The notes beneath the pieces are model-generated. The model searched no databases and had not been told where the DNA came from. It was given only the letters and a program-made list of their open reading frames with translations. The position numbers and the translations under genes were made by a program. This document shows, one piece after another, positions 22,981-34,216 of a stretch of DNA of 64,000 bases (its first letter is position 1; each line of letters starts with the position of its first letter). Source of the DNA: Poa pratensis (taxonomy: Eukaryota > Streptophyta > Magnoliopsida > Poales > Poaceae); NCBI GenBank assembly GCA_947311845.1, contig CAMZMU010000075.1, forward strand, positions 20,928,747-20,992,746, given 5' to 3'.

Positions 22981-23467
22981 AATCTATGGAGGACGTCCTC
23001 GGAGTGTCGTGGGAATGAGGTTGAAAATCTCATATGCATTGATCATCGGGGGCAGCACAGATATATTTGTGGCTGCAAGAGTGACATTGTAATCGTTGTC
23101 GGTTGCACTGAACCAAAGAGGACTGCGCACCCAACCAGCGTTCAGATACGGTGGGCTAAGCTTGTGGTTGTCCTCAGTTCCGAAGTATATCCGATTGTCG
23201 TTGATGTAGAGGTCAAACTGCCGGAGCTGGCTGTTTTGGAAGTCAGTGAAGTGGAGTAACACCAAAAACTTGAATGCCGTATTGTACGATTCCCATGTCA
23301 ATATGTTTAGCACTGTGCTATTGTTGACGGGAACAATGGCTGTCTTTAGAACAACAGTGGGCACCGCGTAGTCGTCGTCTAGCTGGATGGTCTCTTCAGT
23401 GGAAAGGTATGTCCATAATGAGCTGTTCCTATTCTCCCACAATCGGTCATATGGATCATCGGGAAAC
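22981..23467 (-). CDS. Malectin-like gene exon 3
   Basis: After an AG acceptor (23469-23468) the exon opens with the family motif FPDDPYDRLW, then an uninterrupted malectin-like C-terminal half: LWTYLSTEETIQL, FLVLLHFTDFQ, LRQFDLYIND, and PPMINAYEIFNLIP. It stays open for about 150 codons, which is notable beside the damaged exon 2. The sense after NLIP changes frame near 23007, where loss of one C would account for it, and a GTGAGC donor lies at 22980-22975. The domain would be extracellular and may bind carbohydrate or cell-wall ligands, by family knowledge only. Confidence 0.85.
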
Positions 23468-24482
23468 CTTCATGCAAAATGATAACCCATCATTCAGAAA
23501 ATTCATAATCGGTCATATTTCAGAGGACTTTGGGTTGAATATCAAAATTCATAATACGAATTTCTCGAACAAATCCTTGTCAGTTTCACACATGTTATAG
23601 GGAGTACACAGATGTTTTCTATCGATTTCAAGTTCAAAATTATTTCCAACATATCATTCTTGTCTGGAATATATCTCCATGAGGAAAATAGTGGTTTAAC
23701 GAACCATTTCGCTCAACTCCTAACAAGGTCTACGGTGAATCATCAACAAATGGCTTGTGGTGGGGGGTCGTGGGATGGAGTTCTGGGAAACATGGACAAT
23801 GGCCAAACACGCAAGCGTAGCGATTAGCTCATCTATGTCATGCAGAATGTTAAATGAACCACTGCATCTTTAGCCACACAAAAATAACGTACATCAACGT
23901 AGCCCATCTCGCCTTCCAGGACATCATCCAGAAGGGCATGACCTTTCATCCAACCCCCCAAGATTGTTTTACAATTTCAGGAGTAGTACGTACTTGTGTA
24001 CTTTGTTTATAGGTTTTCAGTATATTCCCTATCAAAGCATGACCACCTTTCTAGATATTATATCTGTTCCAAAATAATTCAAGTTTTAGATTTGTCTTAA
24101 GTCAAACATTTTTAAGATTTTAGCCCAAGTTGATAGATTTATCCGAAACTATATTTTCATGCCGTATATATTCAGTATGGTAGATATTAACATTTTTCTA
24201 TAGACTTCGATAAACTTAGAGAAGTTGGACTTCACACAAAGCTAGAACTTCAATTAATTTAAAACAGATGAAGCATTATTTTAATGAAAAGTGGGGCTCC
24301 TACCTGCTGCTTGTTATTTTGTGACATTTTTCAATTTGGAAAGAAAATGGAAGTCGACATCCCAGCGAATTTTGGGTTGTTGGGCTGGGATGTCGATAAC
24401 TTGGGGACCGAACTGGTCCCACCACTACTACTCCAGATGATTTGCCACAACCAGTCCTTCACCTCCTGCCCCTAAAGCGTCA
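23468..24482. other. Intron sequence with one MITE
   Basis: This is the 3' part of the giant intron before the exon 3 acceptor. Apart from the MITE at 24062-24269, no repeat or coding sequence is recognised. Small ORFs here lack coding character. Confidence 0.5.
24062..24269. mobile_element. Degenerate Stowaway-like MITE (208 bp)
   Basis: ATCTGTTCCAAAATAATTCAAG at the left is an imperfect inverted copy of the right end near 24248-24269. The tip resembles the common CTCCCTCTGTTCCAAAATAA form with its first bases lost. No clean TA duplication remains. Confidence 0.6.
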
Positions 24483-24737
24483 GGGCATCTCCAGCCGTTC
24501 GGCCCCCAGGCCGAAAAACGGCACATTTTTGGCTTTGCGCCGGCGCTAACTTTGGCCTGGGGGGTTGGATTTTCCACTCGTTCGGCCACCCAAGGCGAAC
24601 ACAAATCAACATAATTTAAAAGTTCATTTCCCGCCCCAAATCAGCCGAGTTCGGCGATCCAAAGAAAGCCACAGTTTGGCGATCATACTTATAGGCGATC
24701 ATACAAAAAGAAGCCACGAATGGGCGATCGAATCATG

Positions 24738-26125
24738 CTACTGTCCGGCGACGTAGTGCCACATCGGCATGCTGATGGCGCAGATCAGATGGTCACCGGC
24801 GACACCTCGGCGTCGTCGTCCAGGTCGATGCGTGCAGTCGTCGGAGTAGGGGCGGAGCTCGGGGTGGCGATCGGCGCAGTGCTCGGCGGCGGCGTGGCTG
24901 TGTCGGCGGCACCCGAGGCCGAGCTCGTGTCGGCTGCAGTGGCGGGACTCGGATCGGCCGAAGCGTCTGTGGTGCGGCGGAGGTGTCGGCGTCGTCGGGG
25001 TGAAGAGGATGGCCTCGCGATGCGCCATGAACCACTCCCGAACCTGGGGGTCCACCGCCGCAGGGTCGCCGCCCATGAGGATGGCGAGGTCATTGTTCCT
25101 CTTCTTCGCCGCGGTGGTGGTCTTGAGCAGGTCCAGCTTGGTGCCCTGGTTGGCCATGAGCGCCGTCCACCTCGCCTCCGTCTTCTCGTCTCTCTTGGCG
25201 GCCTTGGTAGCGACATCGGCGATGCACGTCTCGATCGACGCCTGGAGCTTCGCCGCTGCTGGTGCCCCATCCCTCGCCGCCTTGGCTTTCTTGTGGCCGT
25301 CCGGGCGCCCTTCAGACGCTCCAGGTGCCGCCGCGTCGGGGACGTACTCCTTGGCCTTGCGAAGTTGGTCACGGAGCTGCTTCCATTTCTCGCACCCCTC
25401 GATCCTTGTGAAGACGTGGAGGAACTTGAATTCGACCTTCTCGTCGGCGCGGTACATGTCGAACATGCGGACATACTACAAGGCCGAACAAGCGCCGAAT
25501 GAGCAAACACGGCATAGCTGGGGGAACCATGGCGAAAAGAAGCTCACCTCCGTCTCGGCGTTGCCGCCGCTCTTCGGGCGATGCAGACATTCCTCTTGTA
25601 TGCCGTGCCATTTGTTGTAAGCATGCTGGATCACCGCCCAGTGGTTCGCCATGACCAGTAGCCCGAGTAGTGGGGGGACACGCTCCAGCGAGGCGACGGG
25701 GACGGCGAGTAGCCCGACGGCGAGAACCCTGTCGGCGAGGCGACGCTGGATTGGCTGGCCCATCCGGCGAACTGAGGATGAGGCGGGACGCCGATCCTCA
25801 CCTTGGGCGGTGGAATCGGCGCATCCACCACCCTCACCTCCTCTCCTCCTCTTCTCCTTCTTCATCTTCTTCCTCCTCTTCTTGGGCGGTGGAATCGCCG
25901 CCGCCTTCGGCCAGCTGCCTGGCGCGCTGCGCCTGCTCCCTCTTCCGGCGGCTGGTGGTCTCGACCTTGCAGCGCGCCAATTCCGTGATCCACTCGGCGT
26001 TGGTCATGCCGTCCGGCTTCTTCTCGGCTGCCTGGGCTTCCTCTTCTTCACGGCGACGAGGTGGAGGAGGATGCGGCGACGGCGGCGGCGGAGGTGTGTG
26101 GCCCGTTGAACTTCTTGGGCGGCAT
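24738..26125 (-). pseudogene. Harbinger Myb-like / NAM-associated ORF
   Basis: Sense begins MPPKKFNGPHTS at 26125 and continues through frames ending near 26048, 25834 and 25631 to 25466-24738, needing at least three frame changes. The 24738-25466 frame has FEFLHVFTRIEGCEKW-like sense and the NAM-associated C-terminal domain (PF14303), with KKAKAARDGAP, ARWTALMANQGTKL and AILMGGDPAAVDP. The middle part has an AYNKWHGIQEECLHRPKSG block of the trihelix/Myb type. In PIF/Harbinger elements this protein binds the termini and helps the transposase into the nucleus. This copy is degenerate. Confidence 0.68.
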
Positions 26126-26428
26126 GACGGCGAGATCTGGGGGGAATGGGGAAAAATGGCGGGAGCTGCGGGATGGGAGGGGTATGTGGAAGAAGATGGC
26201 GGGAGAATTGGCGCGCAAAGGGGAAAAAAGGGGAGGGGAAAACGCCTCATCTCGCCGACAAGGCTGGCCCACGTCGCCTTTTGCCCCCCCAGGTCGAACC
26301 CGGCCAGTTGGGTTTGGACTGGGAACGCCGGCGCTAAAAACGGCGCTAAACGGCGGAAATCGCCTCCTGGGGGCGCGACTGGAAAGATTTTGCTTCCGCC
26401 GGCGCTAAAAAAACCGCCTGGGGGTGCT

Positions 26429-26460
26429 GGGGGGGGGGGGGGGGGGGCGGGGGGCGGGGG
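26429..26460 (+). repeat. Poly-G tract with two further G runs
   Basis: Nineteen consecutive G (26429-26447) are followed by GGGGGG runs split by single C residues. This could form a G-quadruplex. Length may be inaccurate because such runs are hard to sequence. Confidence 0.8.
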
Positions 26461-26476
26461 GCTGGAGATGCCCTCA

Positions 26477-28191
26477 GGCCGAGACTAGCATCTCGCATTC
26501 TCGCCGGAGCTACTCCACCTCATACATGTGGATACCAGCAGACACCAATCTGTGGTCCTAAGCCGGAGGTTCGCCGGAAAATCGCTGGAGCAAGAAGGAA
26601 GCTGGAGTCGGAGCTTTTCGTGGTCTGCATTGCCCCAACTGACGCGTCATCGATTCTGCAGCTGCAGATCTAGTGGTAAAAACGTGGTCTAACTCCGAGT
26701 CGGATCTTGGTGTGCCGCGACTAGAGAAAATTATGTTTGCTCCCTGTCATGGCCAAACACTGAGATGTATGGATGTGTCTCGTTTTTTATAACAGGGTGA
26801 CCCTCGGCCTCTCCATTGAATGATGCATATAACCATATGTTACTAAGGACACAACTACACAACGACAGCAATAATATTTGAGCTAGTTTACGACGGTTCT
26901 TTTGTTTTTGAAATGAGGCAAAATATTTGCCTTTTCTTCTTACTATCTTTCATGCATGCATGCAACTGGGATACACTAAGCACGACATCAAAGATTCCTT
27001 GATTTCAAATATTAAAAAAGTTTAATATGTTCAACCACTAATTCGATTGATGCTTCGCTCATATATGAAAATGACAACTGGTGAGAACATAGGAACATGG
27101 TTCTAGTATTAAAACCATCGTCGAGACAAACTCAATAGTTAAAACGAATTACTAATCGGATTAACGAGTTATGAGTTTAATCACTTTAGATATTCAAATT
27201 AAAGAATTAATGCGGTAATGTCAGCTATGACATGGATGATTCTTCATGAACGTGCTCTTTCTATAAGGTTGCACTAAATAGGCCACACTGTAAGACAAAC
27301 TTTGGGCACGAACCCGGTTAAATTAACCGTATTATCACTTATTCAACAATACGAAGTAAATTCAAGTATCAATGCCGAGCAAATCGTCTTACAAAACAGT
27401 GAATAAGAACTCGAGACCATCCAAAATGAACTGCGTCACAATAGTATCTCCATAATCCTACCACAAACACTATGACAAGTGACGAAAAAACGATAATTAC
27501 ACTACTCATAGACAAAGACTTCAAGAAGGGTTCATCGCATGGTAAGCCGTTGTTGACGAGTCCCAAAGTTTGAACTCAGCAAAGGGAGACGCGCACCATC
27601 GACATTGCCATAGTAGAGATCTCGTATTTTCACTTAGAGTTGGCACATACTTATTGTCGGAACCGTCACTACCAACAACCTACCGGACGAAGACTTCTCG
27701 CTACCTAGCGGCGCTGAGAGAGCCTCCTCACACACCACTTGAGAAGCCATTGTATGTAAGTTCTCGTCATTGTCGCCCTACTTCCTTCGATCCATCTCCA
27801 ATAGCGACAAAGGGACGTCTCCCATCGGCTCAACAACTGGTTAGGTGGGATGACTCCCACCTAAGACCGCCTCACAGAACACTTACCGATTCAGATCAAA
27901 CCTGATCTAGATACGAAGGGCTAGCTAGATCAATGCCACAACCACCAGGTTGTACTGCCGTTGGCCTCGGAAGCCCTCCACCACGCAGCCGATGAGACAT
28001 GACCTCGTGATGCCGGGAGGATGGAGCTCTGCCATGCATGCCAGATTGGCCCGGAGCAGGAGAACACCAACAGCTCAAAATTTAACGACCGTGTCGTCTA
28101 TAGGACCACTAGACGCCACCGTCGATATGAACTAGGGCTACCACCCGGTTTAACGATATCCTGTCGGGCCCTCAAGCAAAGACCATAACAC
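26477..28191. other. Unassigned intron sequence left of the copia element
   Basis: Mixed AT-rich and moderately GC-rich sequence. The 27560-28190 part is continuous, across the copia insertion, with 45651-45897. It shows no recognisable protein on either strand. Confidence 0.4.
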
Positions 28192-28196
28192 CTCTT

Positions 28197-29768
28197 TGAA
28201 GGAGATATGCCCTAGAGGCAATTAATAAAGATATTTATTTGTCATATCTCGATTGTTCATAATACGTTTCGTATCATGCTATAACTGTATTAAGCGGAAA
28301 CATTAATACACGTGTGATATGTAAACAACCAGGTCCCTAGTAGCCTCTATACTAGTCCATTGGGCAACCGATGATCAAGGTTTCCTGATCATGGACATTT
28401 ATGTCAATTGACAATGGAGTCATGTCATTAGGTGAATGATGTGATGGACACACACCCAAGATATAGAAACGTAGTGTTCATACCTTTGACCATGAGATCA
28501 TATTTAATCGCTGCTTCTGGAAGGTGCTTTGATTGCATCAAACGTCATGTCTTATTTAGCGTGACAATAAAGGTGTCCCTTTCGGATATCCGAAGGAAGT
28601 GGTAGAGGAGAGTGATCAAGTGCGGGATTTGCCAATCCACATAACAGGATAGATACTCTGGGCCCACTCGGTGAGATTACATCAATAAGCTTGCAAGCAT
28701 GTGACTAGGTCACGGGGATGTAATATCACAGACGAGTAAAGATAGAATTGTCAAGTGACGAGATCAAGCTCGGTAATCGTGATACCGGAGAACGAGTCTC
28801 TGACAATCTAAGTATCGCTAGGCAAAAGGTTGAAACTGGACGTCTAAGGTTCAAACGACAAAAAGACATTCGTGGACGCACAGGGGCTATCACGGCAGTC
28901 CAGCACCGCTGATAGTCATTGATCAGAGAACCAGTCTCGATCATGTCTGGAGTGTTCCCGAACCGCTAGGGTGACACACTTAAGGGTTGGTGACGTTTAT
29001 TTATATTGGACGTAGAGAAGAAAATAGAGAGAAGAACACCGGAAGTGTTCCGGGTGATATCCGACGAAGTTCGTGGGCCGGAGAATGTTTTTCGAAGCCG
29101 GAATAAATTAGATATATGTGTTTAATATTAATTAGTGTAATTAATAGTTAAATACATTTTATTTATTTTTTTCGGAATTTTTAAAGGCTGCACACCTAAA
29201 TGGGGCTAGACCAAAGGGAAAAGGCCCATATAGGGAGGAAACTTCCCCTTGATGCGAATTGGGGCGGGGAACCCTAGGTGGGCCAAATGGGACCTACCTA
29301 GGGCCGGCGGCTGCCCTTGGCTAGCGCACCATGTGGGATAGTCCCACATGGCCTAGCCAAGGTGCCAGGCACCCCTCCCATCCCCTTTAAATAGAGGTGC
29401 CTATGCCTTGGAAAAGGACACAATTCTCTCTCTCTCTCTCTCTCTCTCCCGGTTTAGACGTGGCTCCGCAATTGGGGTTACGCACGGGTTGAGTTTTCTC
29501 CACCATACGCACACCGCCGTGCTGCTGGTTCTCTCCGGTCCAAGTCTTCTACTTCCGCTGCCCAGCTGGATCGGAGCCCGGAGGTTGTCATCTTCTCCGT
29601 ACGTGTGTAAGCTCTGCGAGGTGCTACACGTGTGGCACTAGAAGTACGTCTTCTTCCTCTACACGACCTTGAGGTCGGCGCCGCCGTCGTCTTCGCCGCT
29701 CGTCGTCATCACGCGTCGTCATCGAAACAGATCTTTTGATCGTCGACGCTTATGGTCTACAAGGGTAT
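28197..29768 (+). repeat. Left LTR of the copia element, first part
   Basis: It matches 44033-45539 of the right LTR. A TTTAAATAGAGG TATA-like box at about 29388 and a (CT)n microsatellite at about 29425-29448 are both also present in the right LTR. It is interrupted by Athila after GGTAT (29764-29768) and resumes at 39153. Confidence 0.9.
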
Positions 29769-31494
29769 TGATGCATGTAAAATGCATACATGAACTTTGC
29801 ACTTTAATTGCTTATATTCCAATCATATTTGCATCATATAAGGGTTATATCAATGTTTTATCATGATTTTGGAAATATTTTAATGATTTCCAATTTTTAT
29901 GGAATTAACCCTGCGCAGGCAGAAAACCCCGTTTTCTTATTTTAATGTTTCAGGGACCCAAACGTCAACGAAATCACCTGGAAATTTACGGGCGTCAATA
30001 TTTGGAAGGAAGAAGGACTACGGAAAAAGGAAGCGAGCAAACGGAGGCCCGAGGGCCAAACGAGCAGGGCCCACGCGGCCACAGTACCAGGCTGCGTGGG
30101 ACCCACCCGTTTGGGCCTCGTGGCTCCGTTGCCTTCGATCTCTTCTCCACCGACATCGTCTTGACCTAAAAACGCCTATAAAAAAGGTCCCCGACGTTCT
30201 CTGGAAGGAGCGCGCACAAACACAGAAACACCGAAACGGAGATCAGGAGCTGCAGATTGGAGGGGGAAAACTCCGGCGGGGCGCTGGCGGCGTGGTCTCC
30301 ATCTTCTCCATCGACTTCTCCACCATCTCCATGATGAAGAGGGAGTAGTCCACCTCTGGACTATGGGTTTGTGGAAGTAACTTATGTATCTCTCCTCTCT
30401 TGAGCTTCACTAATTAGCACCGTATGAGCTGCTGAACATGATTACGGTCACCGTTGTAATACCTTTGTGGTGGATCTTTATGAGTTAATATATGTTTGAG
30501 ATTGCAATGTTTGTTTCAGTTATGAGTATAGATGCATATTATGTACCCCGTTCTTGTCTACTTGTTTTGATCAAGCATGTTTATGAGAGCGTGTGAGGGG
30601 AACGTGTGCATTAGTTGGAGTAACGGGGGGTGGCTAGTGCAGTGAACGTGAGAGAAAGTTCTGCGATCCACTTTGGTATCTTTACCTTACTTTGTTACCT
30701 CACTAGGGATAAACTAAAATACCATGCTACCGGAGATGTGGGTGTGACCATTGCCACTACTCCATGACTAGATCTAGCATGTTTTATTTTCACTTCATGT
30801 CATGATACTTAATGCTATACTCTGAGTTATCTTAATTACTGAGGTGTTATGATTTAGTTCGCATCTTGGTGGAGTATAAGTGAAGTTAATAACCAAAAGA
30901 TCTCTATATAAGGACGTGATGCCCATATATCTAAGTAACTTGTTATCAAACCTTGTGTTGCAATCTCATATGTTAACTTTGTGTGTTCCATTGTCTACCA
31001 CTTTATAAAGAGAGAGTGCACTTGTGAAAACCATGAACCCCAGTCCATTTTTAATCATAAGAAACACCTTTCCAACATCATATACCACTTTTCTATTTTC
31101 AGCCATCATTAAATCCGAAAATACAAAAATACTTTTCATCTTGCATACATCATTCAAAAACCCAAAAATATCATTTATCATTGCATCCACCATCATTGCA
31201 TATTTATTTCTTGTTTGCATTGCATAACTATCCTGATATCATTCTTACACCTTGTGCTTGACAACCACAGGTGAGGTTGAGGACCAAAACATCTAACCTT
31301 GTTTTGTAGGTAACCAAAAGAAGGATAAGAAGATAAATCTACCACTTCAGATTCCCCGAGAGTTCGATATTAAACCCTCGAGTCACCCCTCGTGGGGAAA
31401 ACTGTCTTCCACTTACTACACACTCTGCACTTGGAGTCTCAACCTAAATCCCGTTTATTTGTGCAGGCATCAAGACTTGCTCTTCGGATCATCA
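29769..31494 (+). repeat. 5' LTR of the plus-strand Athila element (1726 bp)
   Basis: It is nearly identical to 37647-39147 except for about 222 bp (about 30154-30375) missing from the right copy. That extra segment holds CCTATAAAAAAGG (about 30175), a good TATA box. Confidence 0.92.
30175..30187 (+). promoter_or_regulatory. TATA box in the plus-strand Athila 5' LTR
   Basis: CTATAAAAAAGG is the only strong TATA-type sequence in this LTR and lies in the segment deleted from the 3' LTR. It is a sequence prediction only. Confidence 0.6.
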
Positions 31495-31504
31495 AGACGT
31501 TTTC

Positions 31505-31521
31505 TGGCGCCGTTGCCGGGG
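31505..31521 (+). promoter_or_regulatory. Primer binding site of the plus-strand Athila element
   Basis: TGGCGCCGTTGCCGGGG begins about ten bases after the LTR end, the same spacing as in the minus-strand Athila element. Confidence 0.85.
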
Positions 31522-31756
31522 CATCGTAGCTGAGAGATTTATCCAAGGGTGTGCATCATCGCATTCATCTCACAACAAAGTCAATGTCACCAACTTGTGC
31601 TAACACCTAAGCTTGGGAGGTTGCACCTACGTGAGCACCATCTTATCCATCTTTACTTACAAAGCAATTTATTTGTTTTGTTAGTGTCATTGCATATCAT
31701 ATCATATTTATTTCAGTTTTGCATAAAAAATCAAAAATATCAAAAAAACTTGCTAA

Positions 31757-31976
31757 AATGAATCCTACTGCTGAAATGAACAACTTTGGTCAATACTATG
31801 GAGAGTCATTGATGGATGCTTGGTATAGAATTAAGGACACTAGTAAAAATGGTGTCATTAAATATACTCCTGCCACTGTGATAAGAAACTTCTATAAAGG
31901 TATAGATGGCTGGTCTAAATGTTTTCTCGACTCATTGACTAGTGGAAAATTTGCTTCTGGAAATCCCTCACACTAG
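31757..31976 (+). pseudogene. Athila Gag, N-terminal part before the CACTA insertion
   Basis: The sense starts MNPTAEMNNFGQYYG at about 31758 and has SLMDAWYRIKDTSKN and the NFYKGIDGWSKCFLDSLTSG block, which equals the FYAGLN... region of Athila gag. The upstream capsid part seen in the other Athila element is absent, so this gag is short. The frame ends with the first six bases of the CACTA element, which supply a stop. Confidence 0.75.
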
Positions 31977-32449
31977 TACAGAACGACACATCGGAAACGG
32001 GCCAAAACCCCTTCGGCAACGGAGAAAGGGTCCGTGTCCCCGCCTCTGTCACTGATGTGAAGCCTCACAATGGCAACGGAGGAAATAAACCGTTTCTGAT
32101 GTATTTAACATTAGACACGGAGTTTTGCTAATAACCGTTTCTAATAAGGGTTACAGGAAAACAAAAAAAAAACACGGTGACGGGCTGTGCCGTCGATGGA
32201 GCCCCGCTCCATGCGACTAGACGGCCGCCCGGTTGTCACCGTATTCCTGTACGCCCTGCTTTACAAAAGTTCATCAGTGCGCGTGGCTGGAGCTCTGCTC
32301 CTATGTCTCACGGCCGCCAGATGAACATCTACTGTCTTTCCTGCTGCGCAAAATGTACTGCTCCTGGTGACGGCACCGTGTATGGAGCCCCGCTCCTAGG
32401 TCTTCACGGCAGCAGCATCGTCACCAAGCATCCACCAAGCCCTTGAAAC

Positions 32450-33292
32450 AACGAATATTCTTTGTTAAAAACAGCAAACAAAGCTAATAAACAGAGCCAA
32501 TAAGTAGTAAACAAAGCAAACCGAGCTAAATACATAGCTGAAGAGCTAACTAACAGAGCAAACCAAGATAAATAAGTAGCTAACATAGCAAATACATAGC
32601 TGAACAGAGCTAACTAACAGAGCAAACCCGAGCTAAATAAGTAGCTAACATAGCAAATACATAGCTAAACAAAGCAAACCGAGCTAAATAAGTAGCTAAC
32701 ATAGCAAATACATAGCTGAACAGAGAGCTAACTAACAGAGCAAACTGAGCTAAATAAGTAGCTAACATAGCAAATACATAGCTAAACAAAGCAAACCGAG
32801 CTAAATAAGTAGCTAACATAGCAAATACATAGCTGAACAGAGCTAACTAACAGAGCAAACTGGGCTAAATAAGTAGCTAACATAGCAAATACATAGCTAA
32901 ACAAAGCAAACCGAGCTAAATAAATAGCTAACATAGCAAATACATAGCTGAACAGAGCTAACTAACAGAGCAAACTGAGCTAAATAAGTAGCTAACATAG
33001 CAAATACATAGCTAAACAAAGCAAACCGAGCTAAATAAGTAGCTAACATAGCAAATACATAGCTGAACAGAGCTAACTAACAGAGCAAACTGAGCTAAGT
33101 AAGTAGCTAACATAGCAAATACATAGCTGAACAGAGCTAACTAACAGAGCAAACTGAGCTAAATAAGTAGCTAACATAGCAAATACATAGCTAAACAAAG
33201 CAAACCGAGCTAAATAAGTAGCTAACATGGCAAATACATAGCTGAACAGAGCTAACTAACAGAGCAAACCGAGCTAAATAAGTAGCTAACAG
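32450..33292. repeat. Tandem array with two alternating units (about 64 and 51 bp; dimer about 115 bp)
   Basis: Both unit types share GAGCTAAATAAGTAGCTAAC followed by ATAGCAAATACATAGCT. The longer type adds GAACAGAGCTAACTAACAGA and the shorter type adds AAACAAAGC. They mostly alternate across about seven dimers. The outermost left copies are more divergent. The array starts immediately beyond the stop codon of the minus-strand ORF. Confidence 0.9.
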
Positions 33293-33306
33293 AGCGGTCA
33301 TTTACC

Positions 33307-33696
33307 TTAGGCGAGGCGGGGTCGCTTTCCGTCGCGGATTGCGTCCCAGGCGTCGGCGTCGGCGCCGGAGCCACTGCCAGAGGAGACGTCAGAGGAGACC
33401 TCATCCTGCTCGAACACCGGAGCGTCCTCCTCCTCCTCCTCATCCTCCTCCGCCGCCGCCACCGCTGCCGCCGCCGCATCTGGCCCAGGGCCCTGGCCAG
33501 GGAGAAGAGAGCGGTCTATGGCCGCCCGGAGCCGCGTCTGGAACAACGCCTCCTCGGCGGCTTCTATCGCGTGCTCGGCGGCGGAGATGCGGATAGCTCT
33601 CTGCATCGCAGACGCCCGAATGACATCCTCGGCGCGCTCACGCTCAAAGGAGGCGTGAGAGAGGAGGAGACCGACCTCCAGATCCTCGTCCGCCAT
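33307..33696 (-). CDS. Hypothetical acidic protein carried by the CACTA element
   Basis: A 129-codon ORF begins MADEDLEVGLLLSHASFE at 33696. Residues 15-75 are predicted helical and charged (RAEDVIRASAMQRAIRISAA, then EALFQTRLRAAIDRSLLP). An Ala run and a Glu/Asp run (about residues 80-100) follow, then a Ser/Gly-rich stretch and a basic KRPRLA end. The same frame stays open upstream to at least 33880 without an ATG, including SPDLPYNWGEIPGDCG. A GTAAAT donor directly follows the stop. I do not recognise the family. It is possibly a host gene piece taken up by the element. Confidence 0.5.
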   Translation of the reverse strand: MADEDLEVGLLLSHASFERERAEDVIRASAMQRAIRISAAEHAIEAAEEALFQTRLRAAIDRSLLPGQGPGPDAAAAAVAAAEEDEEEEEDAPVFEQDEVSSDVSSGSGSGADADAWDAIRDGKRPRLA

Positions 33697-34216
33697 GGAT
33701 CCGGATGGGATTTGACGGCTCAGAATGAACTCGCGACCGCAGTCGCCGGGGATCTCGCCCCAGTTGTAGGGGAGATCCGGGCTGCGCCTCGGAGGGTGGG
33801 TGGAGGAAGATGCTCCATCCTGACTTCCGTCGGCGCCGGAGGGTTCGCCATTGATGGGTGAAGTAGGAGGAGAGCGTGTGCGGCTAGGGTTAGGAACTGG
33901 GGAGAGTGAGACTGAGAGTGAGAGTGAGATACAGTACTGGAGTGGGAGATATTAATACCGGCACCGCTTAATGTGCCTTCACATGGGAAACGGAGATAGA
34001 CCGATCTCTGTTTCTGATGTGGACATATCAGCAACGGAGATATTCTTTCCTCCGTTGCCTATATATAGGCAACAGAGATCTTTTCAGCCTCCGTTACCAT
34101 TGTGTCGGGCCCATCGACGCGCGCACACTCGCGGAAGCGCGCGGAGCTCATTTTTCCGTCGCCTAACTCTTGCCGTTGCCATAGAGGGGTATCCGATGTG
34201 TCGTTCTGTACTAGTG

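Larger units (their letters stand above)
24483..26473. mobile_element. PIF/Harbinger-type DNA element without transposase
   Basis: The termini are inverted repeats beginning GGGCATCTCCAGCC, flanked on both sides by a 3-bp duplication TCA (24480-24482 and 26474-26476). The only recognisable content is the Myb/NAM-associated ORF on the minus strand. No DDE nuclease region is seen, so it depended on a transposase from elsewhere. A 19-base G run lies just inside the right end. Confidence 0.8.
31971..34216. mobile_element. Non-autonomous CACTA (En/Spm) element in Athila gag
   Basis: The ends are inverted copies of CACTAGTACAGAACGACACA, and a 3-bp duplication TCA flanks them (31968-31970, 34217-34219). 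Subterminal regions repeat GGCAACGGAG and its inverse, as expected for transposase binding sites. Inside are a GC-rich segment, a tandem array (32450-33290) and a GC-rich minus-strand ORF (33307-33696). No transposase is present. Confidence 0.92.

Noticed and set aside
24720..25620. Long plus-strand frames of 200-260 codons across the Harbinger element.
   Set aside because: They are opposite-strand frames of a GC-rich coding region; the minus strand carries the recognisable NAM-associated domain.
32450..33292. The tandem array looks at first like a CRISPR array and gives a repeated hydrophobic minus-strand ORF (32610-32819).
   Set aside because: Units are contiguous without unique spacers, and the ORF is a by-product of the repeat period. 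This is a plant nuclear sequence.
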